Shown: piece after piece, positions 1 to 10,764 of the stretch
Numbering within the stretch: position 1 is the stretch's first letter
Layout: each line of letters opens with the position of its first letter
NCBI GenBank assembly: GCA_950295325.1
Contig: OX485806.1
Span: 13,270,001 to 13,334,000, forward strand
Source of the DNA: Polytrichum commune
Lineage: Eukaryota; Streptophyta; Polytrichopsida; Polytrichales; Polytrichaceae
Direction of reading: 5' to 3'
Length of the DNA: 64,000 nucleotides
The notes under the pieces: model-generated
What the model was told of the DNA's origin: nothing
The model's input: only the letters and a program-made list of their open reading frames with translations
Databases searched by the model: none
Made by a program: the position numbers and the translations under genes

Positions 1-510
1 TCCCGATGTACGGGTAGGAAAGAGCTCACCATTCAACGTTTCCAATTGAATTGAATTATTAGGAAAGACCTCATAGACAAGGTAAGGTCCTAACCATACC
101 GCATTGAATTTCGCCGGAAATTCAAGCTTTCGTGCGTCTTGAATCATGACCATCATTCCCGGTGTTAGGGCCCTTCTCTTATGTCGTTTGTCGAAAGTAA
201 TTTTTCTCCTTCTTTGGATTGCCTCAATATGTTGAGCCGCCATGCTCCTCCCTTCGTCAAGTGCTTCCAAATCGGTTAGTCGATTTCGTAAGGATTGACT
301 TTCGGTAAGTCTCGTACTCACGGCCACCCTAAGTGACTCGACTTCATATTCGATTGGTAGTGTCGCTTCAAGACCATAGACTAAGGAAAATGGTGTAGCA
401 CGCGTAGTTACCTTATAGGTTGTACGGTATGCCCAAAGTGCCGCCGTTAGTTTCGTATCCCAATCCCGCTTCGAGTCTATAACCGTCTTGCGTAGTATAC
501 TCACCAAAAA
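1..510 (-). pseudogene. Integrase C-terminal region in shifted frame
   Basis: After the frameshift in the A5 run near 506-510, the minus strand continues the integrase core and C-terminal domain in another frame. It reads SILRKTVIDSKRDWDTKL, then a WAYRTT segment, a YGLEAT segment, and at the window edge QLETLNGELFPTRTSG. This is the usual order for plant Ty3/gypsy integrases. It is open to base 1, so the end of the protein is outside the window. A homologous C-terminus with its stop codon is preserved at 60875-60956. Confidence 0.85.
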
Positions 511-3500
511 TTCCGTTAACCCTTTCCGTTTGTCCATTGGTTTGTGGGTGGTAGGGAGTAGTCTTCCGGTGATCAATTTTAAATTTCTCTGTCATCTCTC
601 GAATCAAGTAATTCAAAAAGTGAGTACCCCTATCGCTTACTAGGATCTTCGGCACCCCGAACCGCGAAATTATGTTTTCGTACATAAATGTTGCCGCGTG
701 TTCCGCCGTGTCGGTCTTCACCGCTTTGGCTTCCGCCCACTTGGTGAGGTACTCGGTTGCCACCACAATATATTTCATTCCTTTTGAAGATTGGGGATGG
801 ACCTCACCCACATAGTCGATGCCCCATTTTTCGAAAGGAATTAAGGGTAATGATACATGTAAAGGCATCTCCATTCTAAGGTCGTCTCGGGCATACCGTT
901 GGCAAGCGTCGCATTTCCTTACATAGTCATGGGCGTCCTTAAATAGTGTAGGCCAAAAGTAGCCCGCTCTAAGTATTTTTTGCCCGGTGAGTTGACCCGA
1001 GAAGTGACCGCCGCAAGCGCTATCGTGGCAAGCGATTAAAATCGCTTCAACCTCCGTTTTTGACACGCATCGTCGTAAAATACCATCGGACCCCCTTCTA
1101 AACAACCTATGGCCCACTACAACAAATTGCCTACTATTTACCCTCACCTTCCTTCTCTCTTCTTTTGTCCACTCTTTGGGCAACTTGTGGGTTGTTAGAA
1201 ATTCCACTATGCCCGCATACCACTCCGGTGTAGAAGTGACCACAAAGAGGCTATCATCTACTAACATATCATTTACCGGATTCTTTCCTATCTCCTCCGA
1301 CAACCTAGACAAGTGGTCCGCTTGTAAATGCATCCTCCTCTCCTTTTGTCTAATTGGCCTCGCCCCCGGAATTAAAGGAATCCGGTGCTCTACCATTTCC
1401 CTAGGAATTCCCTTAAGCTCATCGTAGGACCATGCAAAAGTATCACTAAACTCATCCACCAAATTGCTATACTCCCTAACCTCTTTCTCCCCCAATTTGG
1501 AGCCCATCTTCATTTGTCGGGTTTTTCCATTCTTTAATTTCACATCCACGTACCGCCAATCCGCTTCCGACACATGTGCTTGTTCCTCTTTGTTCCGATA
1601 CCAATCGGAAGGCACATTGGGGTAATCTTTCACATCTTGACCTACAACTATCCCCGTAGACGTGGTCTTGAAATGTAAAGGCTCCTCCAATTTCGATGAC
1701 TCAATAATCACATCCTCCTCTTGAGTCCCATCTACATGAATTAAACTAACCTCACCCTCTTCCACGTCATCTACCCAAGGTGTTAACCCACCGCTAACCC
1801 ACTCTTCCTCGGTGAGCACCTCACATGGCTCCAACAATGAGCCCTCTCCTAAACTAACACTAGGAAATTCACTCCCTAAGCCTACTTGGTGAAATGTAAC
1901 CATTACATCAACCTCGGACTCGGGGTACTCCCTTAGCCATTGGGCATAATCTCCATTATCCCCATAATTGTAAAAATTAGGACCTAGACTTCCCGAGCCC
2001 GAATCTATAACAACCCTTTGACCTTCGGGATGGACGACTCCCACCAATGCCTTGCCAATCTCATTCTCGTTTAAGTCATCAATTTCCTTCTCCAATGGCA
2101 AATACATCTCCTTCTCCATCCATCCTTCTAATGAACCAATGGACACTATGACCCTATTACCCTCCGGACCATAAGTGATGGATGGTTTAGGTCCACCCCA
2201 ATTGACCATAGCATTCGCCATCCGCAACCAAGGCCTACCTAGCAAAATGGGGAAGGTGTCCTTGTTGGAGTGCATTTTAATGACATGGAAGGTGACCAAG
2301 TACTCCTCACCTCCCGTAGTCATTCTACAATCCTTGATCATCCCCAAAGGCGTAGTCGAACTTTGATTTGCCATATTTATGACCAAAGGTGAAGGCCCCG
2401 TGAGTCCAAGTCCCAATTTTTTCATAGTATCCTCCGGTAGTATATTTAGACTACTCCCTCCGTCGACTAGCACATTAGGAACCACCTTATCTACTATAAC
2501 AACTTCTATTTCTATAGCTTTCACGTCTCTTCCACCTTGTGATTGGATCCTAGCGGCTATTTTAGCTTTCACCTTCCTCATCCTCTTGTGTACCGGCATT
2601 CCCTCCTTTAATGTTTTCCTTGCCGTGGGTGAAATTTCCAATAGTTGGCCGAAAGTAATATCCGCCTTGAGTGTACTAAGGTCCGCCCACAAGTCGTACC
2701 CGGTAGATCTTTCCACCTTAGAATTACCCACTACGTCGAATTCGTCTACGGGAACCCCCGGTCCTTCCCATTCACCCACATCGCTATTATCCAAGTCATG
2801 TACCGCAGTAGTCCTCTCCCTATCTTGTAAAATTATATTTTCCCTCTCCACATCCTTAGTAGCTCTTCTAGCTACCCTATCCAACTCGGAGAGATTAATC
2901 TCTTCATCCGAAGAGTAATTTCCTTGCTCTCCTATTCCTACCTCCAACGGGGCATCCCCTCTCCTAGCCCTAGTAGTTACCGCTAGTGCAGGTGCTTCTT
3001 CAACCACACCCTTACCCTTCACTAACTCATATGTAATAGCATTGGTGTGAGGAGGCCATTGACTTTGCTCCTCTCCAATTCTCGTTGGGAGAGGAAGCAT
3101 GTCATCACATGTGGCCTCCAACACTCCATCCATGAACCTAACATCTTGGGAGTTAGATGGTCCCGGATCCGTTGGAGGCGCTTGTCTCCCGTTACTACCA
3201 TTAGGTGGAACTCCTTGTCTATTTTGTATTGGAATGTAACCGGTTGTAGTTTGCAAGCCCGCCGGTGGATGAAAAGTTTGCCTAGCATTACTATGGTCAT
3301 AGTATAAGTTAGGTGGCCTAAGTTCATTGGCCGGTACTCCTTGTGGCCTAGCACCTCGCATATTATCCCTTGCTTGTTGTTGTGGATTAGCCACCGGGTA
3401 AGGGACATTAATTATTTTGTCCGGTTGGCGACACGTATCCGAGGGATGACTTCCTCCACAATTGCTACAATTAAACTCTTGACCTTCGGACCAACATTGT

Positions 3501-5017
3501 CTTTGAGCGTGCCACCTTCCACAAAAGGGATGAAATTCCTTCTTCTCTAAATTTTGGCCACCTTGCCCTCTAGGTTGTGGTCCTCTATTGCTTCCATTTC
3601 CATAGTGAGGTGGCGCTTGACCTCGTTGATTTTGTTGAGGTGGGTTACCGTTTCCTCTTTGGTCACGGTTTTGTCCACTTCTACAAAATTGACGCGTGTG
3701 GCCCGGTTGGCCACATTGGACACACCATAATCCGGAAGAATGCCTACCCGACTCAACCGGGGGTGGAGGCCCCGGTTGTTGACTCCGGATCATTAATGAC
3801 ATTTGATCCGTGAGGCTTTGCATTTGTTTTATCATAGCCTCTTGGAATCCTAGTTGGCTAGCACCTAGTCTTCTCTCAACCTCCTCCAAGTGTGGATCCG
3901 TTCTAGGGGCCGGTAGTGCCAAAAGAGGTGCCGGTTCCCTAACCGCTAAAGGTCGGGGACCGGTGTCCACAATGGCATATGGAATTTGGTTCTCATACTT
4001 AGCGGGTTCTACCGCTACCACCCTAGGGCGTATGGGGATGAATTGTGGGATCAATTCATCCTCCCTTCTCCATAGCCTTTCGTGATCTTTATCCAAGTTT
4101 TCAATATCTCTAGCCGCACGCTTGGCATCCGCCAAGGTCAAGGGATTCCTTTCTAGAACACCCCTAATAGTTCCGGACTTAAAAAACCCTTGAATGAAAA
4201 ATTGCTTTAGCGTGTCGTCGTTGAGCATGGTACCCACAAATCTAGTGCACACTAAATCAAACCTCCTAATGTAAGCCGAAATTTCTTCCTCCCTTCCTTG
4301 CTTCAATGACGACAATGCCCTTAATGCGGTACTTTGACCCACTTCCGGCCTAAATTCGTTAAGAAACTCCCTTTGTAATTGTTCCCATCCCCTAAAATGT
4401 CCCTCGGCATGATCCCGATACCATTCATAGGCTTCCCCCTCTAGAGTGGTAGGAAACCACACTAACCAATAACCCGGGTCGGTTATGAGGAAGCTAGCCA
4501 ACCGTTCGATATACCGTTCCATGTGCCGAGAGGGGTCCTCATCCTTGGTCCCATAAAATTTAGGGAGATGAGATGGCATATCCATCGCCGCTAAATTTTG
4601 TGGAACCACAATTGGTAGGCCTCTTGGCCTAACCAATGGGTCTATTGGAGGTATAGGAGGTATGGGCGGAATTGGGGGTATGGGTGGTGGATCCATCCCC
4701 CGTTCCTCGGCCATGGTGACCGGTGAACTATTCAACAATCCCCTATCAACTTCTACCGGGAATTCTTCTCTAAGTGTGTAATTTTCCGAAGAAGTTTCAC
4801 CACTCAATTTGGAGGGAGTGATCTCCTCTTCAAGTTGAGCTCCAAGTTCTAAGGTGTCTAGAATTGACCTAGTCCTAGGTTCGACGTTCAAACAACTCTC
4901 TATTCTAACATTATCTTGTTCTAATCTATCACTGATTTTAGAGGACCGCCTCTTTCGAGTAGATTTCTCTAGTCCTACTATCAAACTTGGTTTTTGTGAG
5001 CGAGTCCTACCTTGCAT
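413..5017 (-). CDS. Gag-protease-integrase polyprotein lacking RT/RNase H
   Basis: Open frame of 1534 codons starting at the ATG at 5017. Order seen: retrotransposon gag domain (about residues 150-330); two CCHC knuckles (CVQCGQPGHTRQFC near 432, CSNCGGSHPSDTC near 515); an aspartic protease active site of the form VDGGSSLNIL (near 847); a short RT N-terminal stub ending HRIPLIPGARPIRQKERRM; then an abrupt jump to HLQADHLSRL, which normally follows RNase H (junction near base 1328-1337). Integrase follows, with the H-H-C-C zinc motif (about 1325-1375) and D, D, E residues in GIDYVGE, LVSDRG and QTERVNG. The RT catalytic palm and all of RNase H are therefore missing in frame, roughly 400 residues by comparison with the family. 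The frame is lost near 506-510, where an A5 run (T5 on the coding strand) has one extra base. The integrase C-terminus continues in the next frame to base 1, including WAYRTTYKVTTRATP and ending ELFPTRTSG. Confidence 0.88.
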   Translation of the reverse strand: MQGRTRSQKPSLIVGLEKSTRKRRSSKISDRLEQDNVRIESCLNVEPRTRSILDTLELGAQLEEEITPSKLSGETSSENYTLREEFPVEVDRGLLNSSPVTMAEERGMDPPPIPPIPPIPPIPPIDPLVRPRGLPIVVPQNLAAMDMPSHLPKFYGTKDEDPSRHMERYIERLASFLITDPGYWLVWFPTTLEGEAYEWYRDHAEGHFRGWEQLQREFLNEFRPEVGQSTALRALSSLKQGREEEISAYIRRFDLVCTRFVGTMLNDDTLKQFFIQGFFKSGTIRGVLERNPLTLADAKRAARDIENLDKDHERLWRREDELIPQFIPIRPRVVAVEPAKYENQIPYAIVDTGPRPLAVREPAPLLALPAPRTDPHLEEVERRLGASQLGFQEAMIKQMQSLTDQMSLMIRSQQPGPPPPVESGRHSSGLWCVQCGQPGHTRQFCRSGQNRDQRGNGNPPQQNQRGQAPPHYGNGSNRGPQPRGQGGQNLEKKEFHPFCGRWHAQRQCWSEGQEFNCSNCGGSHPSDTCRQPDKIINVPYPVANPQQQARDNMRGARPQGVPANELRPPNLYYDHSNARQTFHPPAGLQTTTGYIPIQNRQGVPPNGSNGRQAPPTDPGPSNSQDVRFMDGVLEATCDDMLPLPTRIGEEQSQWPPHTNAITYELVKGKGVVEEAPALAVTTRARRGDAPLEVGIGEQGNYSSDEEINLSELDRVARRATKDVERENIILQDRERTTAVHDLDNSDVGEWEGPGVPVDEFDVVGNSKVERSTGYDLWADLSTLKADITFGQLLEISPTARKTLKEGMPVHKRMRKVKAKIAARIQSQGGRDVKAIEIEVVIVDKVVPNVLVDGGSSLNILPEDTMKKLGLGLTGPSPLVINMANQSSTTPLGMIKDCRMTTGGEEYLVTFHVIKMHSNKDTFPILLGRPWLRMANAMVNWGGPKPSITYGPEGNRVIVSIGSLEGWMEKEMYLPLEKEIDDLNENEIGKALVGVVHPEGQRVVIDSGSGSLGPNFYNYGDNGDYAQWLREYPESEVDVMVTFHQVGLGSEFPSVSLGEGSLLEPCEVLTEEEWVSGGLTPWVDDVEEGEVSLIHVDGTQEEDVIIESSKLEEPLHFKTTSTGIVVGQDVKDYPNVPSDWYRNKEEQAHVSEADWRYVDVKLKNGKTRQMKMGSKLGEKEVREYSNLVDEFSDTFAWSYDELKGIPREMVEHRIPLIPGARPIRQKERRMHLQADHLSRLSEEIGKNPVNDMLVDDSLFVVTSTPEWYAGIVEFLTTHKLPKEWTKEERRKVRVNSRQFVVVGHRLFRRGSDGILRRCVSKTEVEAILIACHDSACGGHFSGQLTGQKILRAGYFWPTLFKDAHDYVRKCDACQRYARDDLRMEMPLHVSLPLIPFEKWGIDYVGEVHPQSSKGMKYIVVATEYLTKWAEAKAVKTDTAEHAATFMYENIISRFGVPKILVSDRGTHFLNYLIREMTEKFKIDHRKTTPYHPQTNGQTERVNGIFGEYTTQDGYRLEAGLGYETNGGTLGIPYNL

Positions 5018-5904
5018 TCCATAAGAATCGATCGACCCTCACTTGACCACACATAATCCTAGCAATTCCCCTCTTAATATTTTCACTTGTCTTGGTGTGG
5101 TTATAAATTTTTTTTTTTTTGGAGGTGAGGAAAAGAACCTGCAAGCCCACTTAGGTGAAAGAATCCCAATAGGGGATAGGCATGTTCATGTTAATTTTTT
5201 GGTTAAGTCGGAGCATCACCTCGGCACCTTCCCGCAAATTAACACTCACCACAATACCGATTGTGAGGGGGTGACCTTCCGAGTAGATTATGTTAAAAGT
5301 CGAGGCTTCACCCTTCAACTTCTCACACCATCCACAATTCGGGAATTACCCTCTACAACGGATAACAACAATCACGAGTACAAAAGGCATTCCTTAATTA
5401 GTTAATGAGTTCACTTTGAAGAAATAAACATACCTTGAGCAATCGCATCCCCCTGTGAGTTAGCACTCCCCTCAATCGTGACTCAATGTAACAACACCAT
5501 AAACTTTGTGAAATATTAATTTAATCTAGAGCATGAAATGACAACTCCCAAAACTTTGAGACTCACCCCGAGGTGAGTGTCAAAGTTCAATGTCCTAAGG
5601 TGAATTTACCCTCTAATGTTTTAATGAGCTACTCGGTTATAGGTTCCTTTTAAGTTCTTAGCAAATCCCCAAAAAGGTTGAGGACGTACCTTCGCCGCGC
5701 TCCTTCCTCAAAAATGAATTTGCGTAATTGACAATGCAATTCATTCCAAGGAATAGTTGAAATACAATGAATTCAAATGTAACCCACAGAGAGAATACTT
5801 ACCGAGTTTCGGGTGCTCCTTCCCTTCTCTCAAGTTTGTGTCTCCAATTTTTCCTAGTTGCCTCCAAGTCTCCTAGTCGCCTCCAAGTCTTGTAACTACC
5901 TTCC
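5018..5904 (-). other. Untranslated leader of the minus-strand gypsy element
   Basis: About 0.9 kb between the PBS and the gag start. It contains a T11 tract at 5108-5118 and no convincing ORF on the sense strand. The plus-strand ORF at 5043-5405 has no recognisable domain and lies antisense to the leader, so I do not call it a gene. Confidence 0.6.
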
Positions 5905-5930
5905 GCTTCGCTCCCGGCGGACGCACCAAT
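5905..5930 (-). promoter_or_regulatory. Primer binding site of the minus-strand element
   Basis: Directly after the LTR end, three bases in, the minus strand reads TTGGTGCGTCCGCCGGGAGC and continues GAAGC. It starts TTGG as expected for pairing with a tRNA CCA end, and resembles the TTGGCGCCGTTGCCGGG type of PBS found in plant Ty3/gypsy elements of the Tat/Athila group. This fixes 5933-7385 as the 5' LTR and the element as minus-oriented. The primer tRNA is not identified. Confidence 0.7.
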
Positions 5931-5932
5931 TA

Positions 5933-7385
5933 TGTGAGGCCAAACCCCCCACCCTTAAGCGTCCGTAGTCCGAGTAGTGGGTTTGGGCTCACATTCCTTC
6001 GCGGTATTGGATTTGGACTTGGATGAGTCCATAGTGCAAGGTTCACCCTTCAAGTGGTCTTGGATTTAACTAGCTCCTTCATAAACCCAGCTCCTTCATA
6101 AACCCAGCTCTTTACTTTCTAACTAAACAAACCCAGTTCCTTCATAAACCCAGCTCCTTCATGAACCCACAACTTTGTAGTTGTAATCCCCAACTACCTC
6201 ACTAATTATTCAAGCCCTTAACTAATCTTCCTACCTAATTTCCCTAATTCTACTAACAACCCCTTTCTAATCACACAATTCTTCTCTAATCCTAAAATCC
6301 TAAAATCCTAGAGAGGAGAGGGGGAGAGAGAATTTCCTAACTTCACTAAGACTAACTAATCCACACAAGTATATTTTTGCACTCATCACAACATCAAGTG
6401 CTCAACTCTTAAACATGGAACTTGCAACCACGTGTATTCAAAACATGAACTTAAAGTACCACAAATTGGAATCATGAATTAACTTTAAAATCCTTCACGT
6501 CAACACTAATTCTACCAAGAGGTCAAGCCCTCTTCAAGGCTAACAAGCCTTGGCTCTCAAACTAAAAACTAAGCACACACATGTGCTCCAATATGGCTTC
6601 CCACACCCACACTTATAACTCGTGGGGTGCCTTGGAGCACAAAGGAAAGAGAGGATGAGTGAGGGAAGAATGAGGGATTATATAGTAAGCTTGAGGGGGT
6701 GAGCACCCTCAAGGCTCACGATAAGCCCTTGAGATTTCCTCCTACTTAGTAGGCGCCAATCCTATCTTCTAAGCCTTCCTCCCTCAAATGATCAACAAGG
6801 ATCCTAATTCGAACATTTAACTAGCCTTGGCTTTCTACCTACCACACTTTACCAAACTTGGGATGCTTCAACCCAAACTTAGCCTCCTTCGCTTTCCGCC
6901 GCCATAACTTTCTCCCCTTACTTTTCCAAATCGTCGCTCACCACTTAATTCAAACCACGATGCTTAACTCGTGATTTGATTGGTGCTTTGAGAATTTGCT
7001 TATCCTCCACCTTGCATTCTTCCTTGGGCCTTCCCCATTAAGTGGCCATGATGAGGTGGTCCACTTGTGCGCTCCATGTGATCCTCCATTCATCCCAATT
7101 CGAATGCACTTGCCTCTTGAGTCACTTTGGTTGTCTCCATCCATTTGTACTAGCCTACTCACTAACTACTCAATCCAAGTTCTCCTTACCTATCCTCATT
7201 CACTCAAATCCTTCCGAAGGTAAAAACACAATAACAACTCACATCCTAGCCTCTTACAACATGGTACTTCTAAGACTAACATTTCACTCTTTTTATATTT
7301 TTGTGAAGTAACATGCTACTTCAAAGTGCATCAACTAACGTTTCAAGGGTCTAAGACTAAATGTGGGCACCCTTTTGGGCTCACA
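5933..7385 (-). repeat. 5' LTR (copy a) of the TGTGAGsCC family, internally deleted
   Basis: Ends TGTGAGGCC (low side) and GGGCTCACA (high side), with TG...CA termini. It matches 15017-17617 closely at both ends, but about 1.1 kb is missing in the middle. Immediately after the conserved 3'-end segment it jumps to the AGCTCCTTCATAAACCC minisatellite. The deletion removes the small conserved ORF found in the other copies. A TATA-like ACTATATAATCC (sense) lies near 6678-6690. Flanking CACAC at 7386 would be half of a target duplication whose partner is off the window. Confidence 0.88.
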
Positions 7386-9244
7386 CACACTTTTGTCATG
7401 TTTGATCAGATTGAAAATTTGAGGCCATGTTAAGGCGCTTGACATACACTACCATGCCAATTTTGGCATTATTTTTGAATTAATAAATATCATAAATTCC
7501 ATTTAGGGTGTGTTGTTTGTGAGTAAAAGACTCGTATTCCCACCGTAATTCCCTTTCATTATTACCGACTCACCCTAAAAAAATTACTCCGTTCCCACCC
7601 AACCATCTCATGAAAACTCGCCTTCCAACACCTAAATACAAAATGATACCAATCCTATACTATGGTCAACCATTTCTTGCCAATGGATTCACATGTATAT
7701 ATTATAGTTATGAAGGGGGAAATTCCCATAAGCATCTCGAAAGCAAACGCTATTCACCAAACCCCTATCCACAAAGCATCCAATGAGGAAGCAAGGGGGG
7801 GGGGGAATCCTAGGGGGTGCTAGAGACTCCTTGGAGCAACATAAAGGGTTGCCTCCCTAGAAAAATGCTTTCCTCCTCCTTGCCCTCTCGGAGTGTCTTC
7901 TCACCAAGAGGCACATACACATGTATGTGGACACTCCAACAGTGAGCATAGTGAAACTTTATAGGATCAATATTCCTTATGTTCATTATTTTGGTAAGTG
8001 GCCCAAACATGACCATTGTATCTACAATCCATACATGTTAGCAAGGGTGTTGCCTCTGTAGAAGAGTGGACAATCAGCTAGAAATCAAACAATATGTTGT
8101 CATTAACTCATGAACGATATTGGATAGATCGGTTTGGTATGGTGTGGAATTCTAAATCCTTCAGCAAATTAGATGCACCCAAAGCAGAGCCTAGGCATTT
8201 GAGGATACCAACAATGGATTTTATTTTAGTGAGGTCATATTGACACTTGTTGGTGATGGAGGTGGAGCGCTACAACCCACACCGAGAAGAGAAGCATGAA
8301 CAATGATTACTGTAGTTATTCCAAGTTGATAGGGATTGAGTTGTTGCATCAAACAAACCTATGATAGTGCGGACTAGTGGTCTCACCGATTGAAGGACAT
8401 TCACTTTATTTTGTTTCATGTGGGCAAGTAAGTTTACATGTGGGAATTCAAAGAGTTTTCCACATACTTGAAAGTGGATGTTCCACGTTTCACGATATTT
8501 CACATCTAATACAATGAAATATGTACATCTAGGCCATTCAATAGAGTTTAGTTGCATTCAATTCAATTCAATTTTTTGGTTGTTCAGATTGCCTTTGTGA
8601 TGGACATTTGTTGATGACCATTCTCATCTCTTTCCTTGATTGGTGTATCTGATATTAAAGCCATTAGACATGAGAGATTTAGGGTTGGCATTCAATCATC
8701 AATTGTTGGACCTCAATCATGATGTGTCTTTGTATTCTTCATAGATTTTGGATCTCAAGAATATTGGGATGCATTCCCGGGAGCAATTTTAATGGCTTTC
8801 CTCGTGGATTTCTATTTCAACCATGGTGTAGTACCAACCTCACATCATTAAAAACAATTTAGAGAGCCCTACCCAAAACCATGTTACCCCCTAATCCGTG
8901 CGCTAGATATTAGAAAGGATAGCCTACGGCTCCGGTTTTTGTACTATAAGGCCCCCATTTTTGTAGTAAAAACAACCATAGGTGTGAACCCTTAGAATGG
9001 TCCACCACTCCGCGGGATCACTTTTAGTTAGAATGATAGCATTAAAATTTGGAATTAACATGGAATTTAAGAAAAATTAGTTCAATTAGTAGTTAGCCAA
9101 GAAGAAGGAAGGTGAAGTACCGAGGACTTCGGGCCTTCAACCGGAAGTAACAAAATTCTAGTGACGGGCAACGTTGGTTATAATGAAAACTAAGTAGTGC
9201 TAAAAAATAGCGAAGTAGAAAAAAATATGTTAGCTAGTAACAAC

Positions 9245-9325
9245 TGCTAGCTAAGCAAATATTAGTAGATACTAGCTAAGCAAATGTTAGTACATGCTAG
9301 CTAAGCAAATATTAGTTTATTAGTT
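9245..9325. repeat. Short tandem repeat
   Basis: Three imperfect copies of GCTAGCTAAGCAAATATTAG plus a variable spacer of 5-8 bases. No functional signal is seen. Confidence 0.75.
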
Positions 9326-9386
9326 AATAGGGCCACACAAGACTATTGGAGGTGTTTTGCGTAAGAAGACAAAATCGGCTTGAAGA

Positions 9387-9418
<32 letters not shown>

Positions 9419-9929
9419 CAAACAAAGGGGCTACTTGCCCACTTGCTCCCTTGCCAACTCGATGGAAAAAAATTAGAAATATTCAAAGGTTTTCCGTCGC
9501 AGCCACCTCGGCGAGAAGGTGGCAACATCAACCGGGAAAACCCCCGAGCCAAATTTTTGGGAAATGGTTCGAAAAATAGAGCCCGTGGTGGAGGGGTCCA
9601 ACCATTTTTTGAGAGGGTTTAAAACCCCTCTTTTTAACCTTGTAGGAACTCTTTCTTCCTTTAATATTTGGGCAAAGCCCTGCTTCAATGTAGTTCGGAG
9701 AACTCCTTTAGCATATATTCTCAATTGCTTGGGAGAAAGGCTTGAGAAACTCCTCTACTCTCTCTTCTAGTCAGAATGTGTGTTTATTAACACACCAACA
9801 AATTTCTGCATTTATCTTGTAGAGGTAGGTTGGATTGTAGAATTGCGAATGAAGGCATTGTAGACCTCAACTGCCAATGCCCTGAAAGCTTAGTTCAAGA
9901 GCTAGAACAAAATATTTCTCATTTTTTTA

Positions 9930-10430
9930 TCAAAGAAATTTCATATAGCTATCCATAGCCATTTCCCATTTGTAATTTGATTAAGGTAGCAATTAGTTAT
10001 GGATTTCCAAAGATGGAATAGAAAAATTGGGTGGTCCTTTGGGTAGCGGCTGCTGGATCAGACCTGCTAGCCCAATAAGAATTTTAATTTTCAAAAGTTA
10101 TATTTATCCCAAGTAGAAATTTTGTTTAGCTTTCCAAGATTGTTTAGAATGCTTAATTTGAATAAGATTTGAATAAAATATAAATTGTTGAAGGCGGGAT
10201 ATGTAGTTTGAAATTTATTGGTTGACTGCTGCATTACAGAGAGTCTTTTGGATTCATCTTGGCTAAACTTGCTAATCACATATTTTTCTCAAATAGATAT
10301 TTTTAATATCTTTCCATGGTTATCTGGATAGTTTGATTTGAATAAGAAATGAATTAGATACGAATTTCTAAAGACGAGATACATAGTCTAAGACTTCCTT
10401 GCTGACTGTTGTGTTACAAGAAGTCTGTTG
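9930..10430. repeat. Tandem array of ~170 bp units (target of the retrotransposon)
   Basis: Units share TTTGAATAAG...GAATTAGATA, a TTACAnnnAGTCTnTTG segment and GATTCATnTTGGCTnAAC. The last unit is cut after AAGTCTGTTG at 10430 and resumes after 24553 as GATTCATATTGGCTTAAC. The array therefore gives the approximate empty-site sequence and the outer borders of the 10431-24549 insertion. Confidence 0.7.
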
Positions 10431-10764
10431 TGTCACGATGTGCGGCGTCGGCGGCCGCACCTTATCCGTTGGGCTTCATTCATTTAGAGTTGGATGGATG
10501 AACCTTAGTTTTGGAAAGTAAGGCTCCTAAGTGAGGAGTCTCCTCCTTGGCTTGTCATTCTTGCCAAGTCAAGTCTTGTGAGTTAGTGTGTGGAGAGAGC
10601 TTGTGTGAGGTGTAAATTGCATGATTTTGCAATAAATCTTAAGTTCTTCTTCCCCTACTTACACTCTTGGATTCTCCCTTGGTGGAGTGAGAGATAGCTT
10701 GACTAATTTGTGTGCATTTGAAGAGATTTAGAGCTATTGTGAGTGTTCTACTCTCTTCCTTCTC
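10431..10764 (+). repeat. Left terminal repeat, block B only
   Basis: A 334 bp block beginning TGTCACG and ending CTTCTC. It is about 97.6% identical to 24110-24443 and clearly homologous to 58315-58650. Block A, which is next to B in both other places, is absent here on both sides: the left neighbour is the 170 bp array and the right neighbour is the self-complementary site. Confidence 0.9.

Larger units (their letters stand above)
1..7385 (-). mobile_element. Ty3/gypsy LTR retrotransposon, 5' part (LTR, PBS, gag-PR-INT)
   Basis: Reading the minus strand, a 1.45 kb LTR (7385 to 5933) is followed by a PBS-like site, a leader of about 0.9 kb, and a long gag-protease-integrase frame that runs off the window at base 1. 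The gag, CCHC knuckles, DGGS protease and HHCC/DDE integrase are typical of plant Ty3/gypsy elements. The RT/RNase H core is absent (see the polyprotein entry), so this is a non-autonomous derivative. The 3' LTR lies outside the window, so element age and target duplication cannot be read here. A related 3' end with its LTR is seen at 59282-60957. Confidence 0.9.
7386..10430. other. Intergenic DNA with low-complexity and tandem repeats
   Basis: No gene or domain recognised on either strand. Visible structure: a G-run near 7796-7805; about three tandem copies of a 25-30 bp unit (GCTAGCTAAGCAAATATTAG) at 9245-9325; an A-tract of about 29 at 9390-9418; and three or four diverged copies of a unit of about 170 bp between roughly 9930 and 10430 (shared words TTTGAATAAG, GATTCATCTTGGCTAA, CATATTTTTCTC). 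The methyltransferase retrotransposon is inserted in this array. The 60-95 aa ORFs here have no recognisable features. Confidence 0.6.

Noticed and set aside
2379-2918. Plus-strand ORF of 179 codons inside the gypsy polyprotein
   Set aside because: Opposite-strand shadow of the gag-protease frame, with no domain of its own.
7042-7311. ORFs of 70-89 codons repeated in LTR copies a, b and h (6950-7311, 17182-17543, 61438-61753)
   Set aside because: They recur because the LTRs are nearly identical. They occur on both strands, show no synonymous pattern and have no homologue in copies c, d or g.
10431-10764. Ordinary B-A LTR at the left end that simply lost block A
   Set aside because: It would also need an independent extra A exactly at the right-end boundary. 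One split-repeat or permuted event explains both sides.
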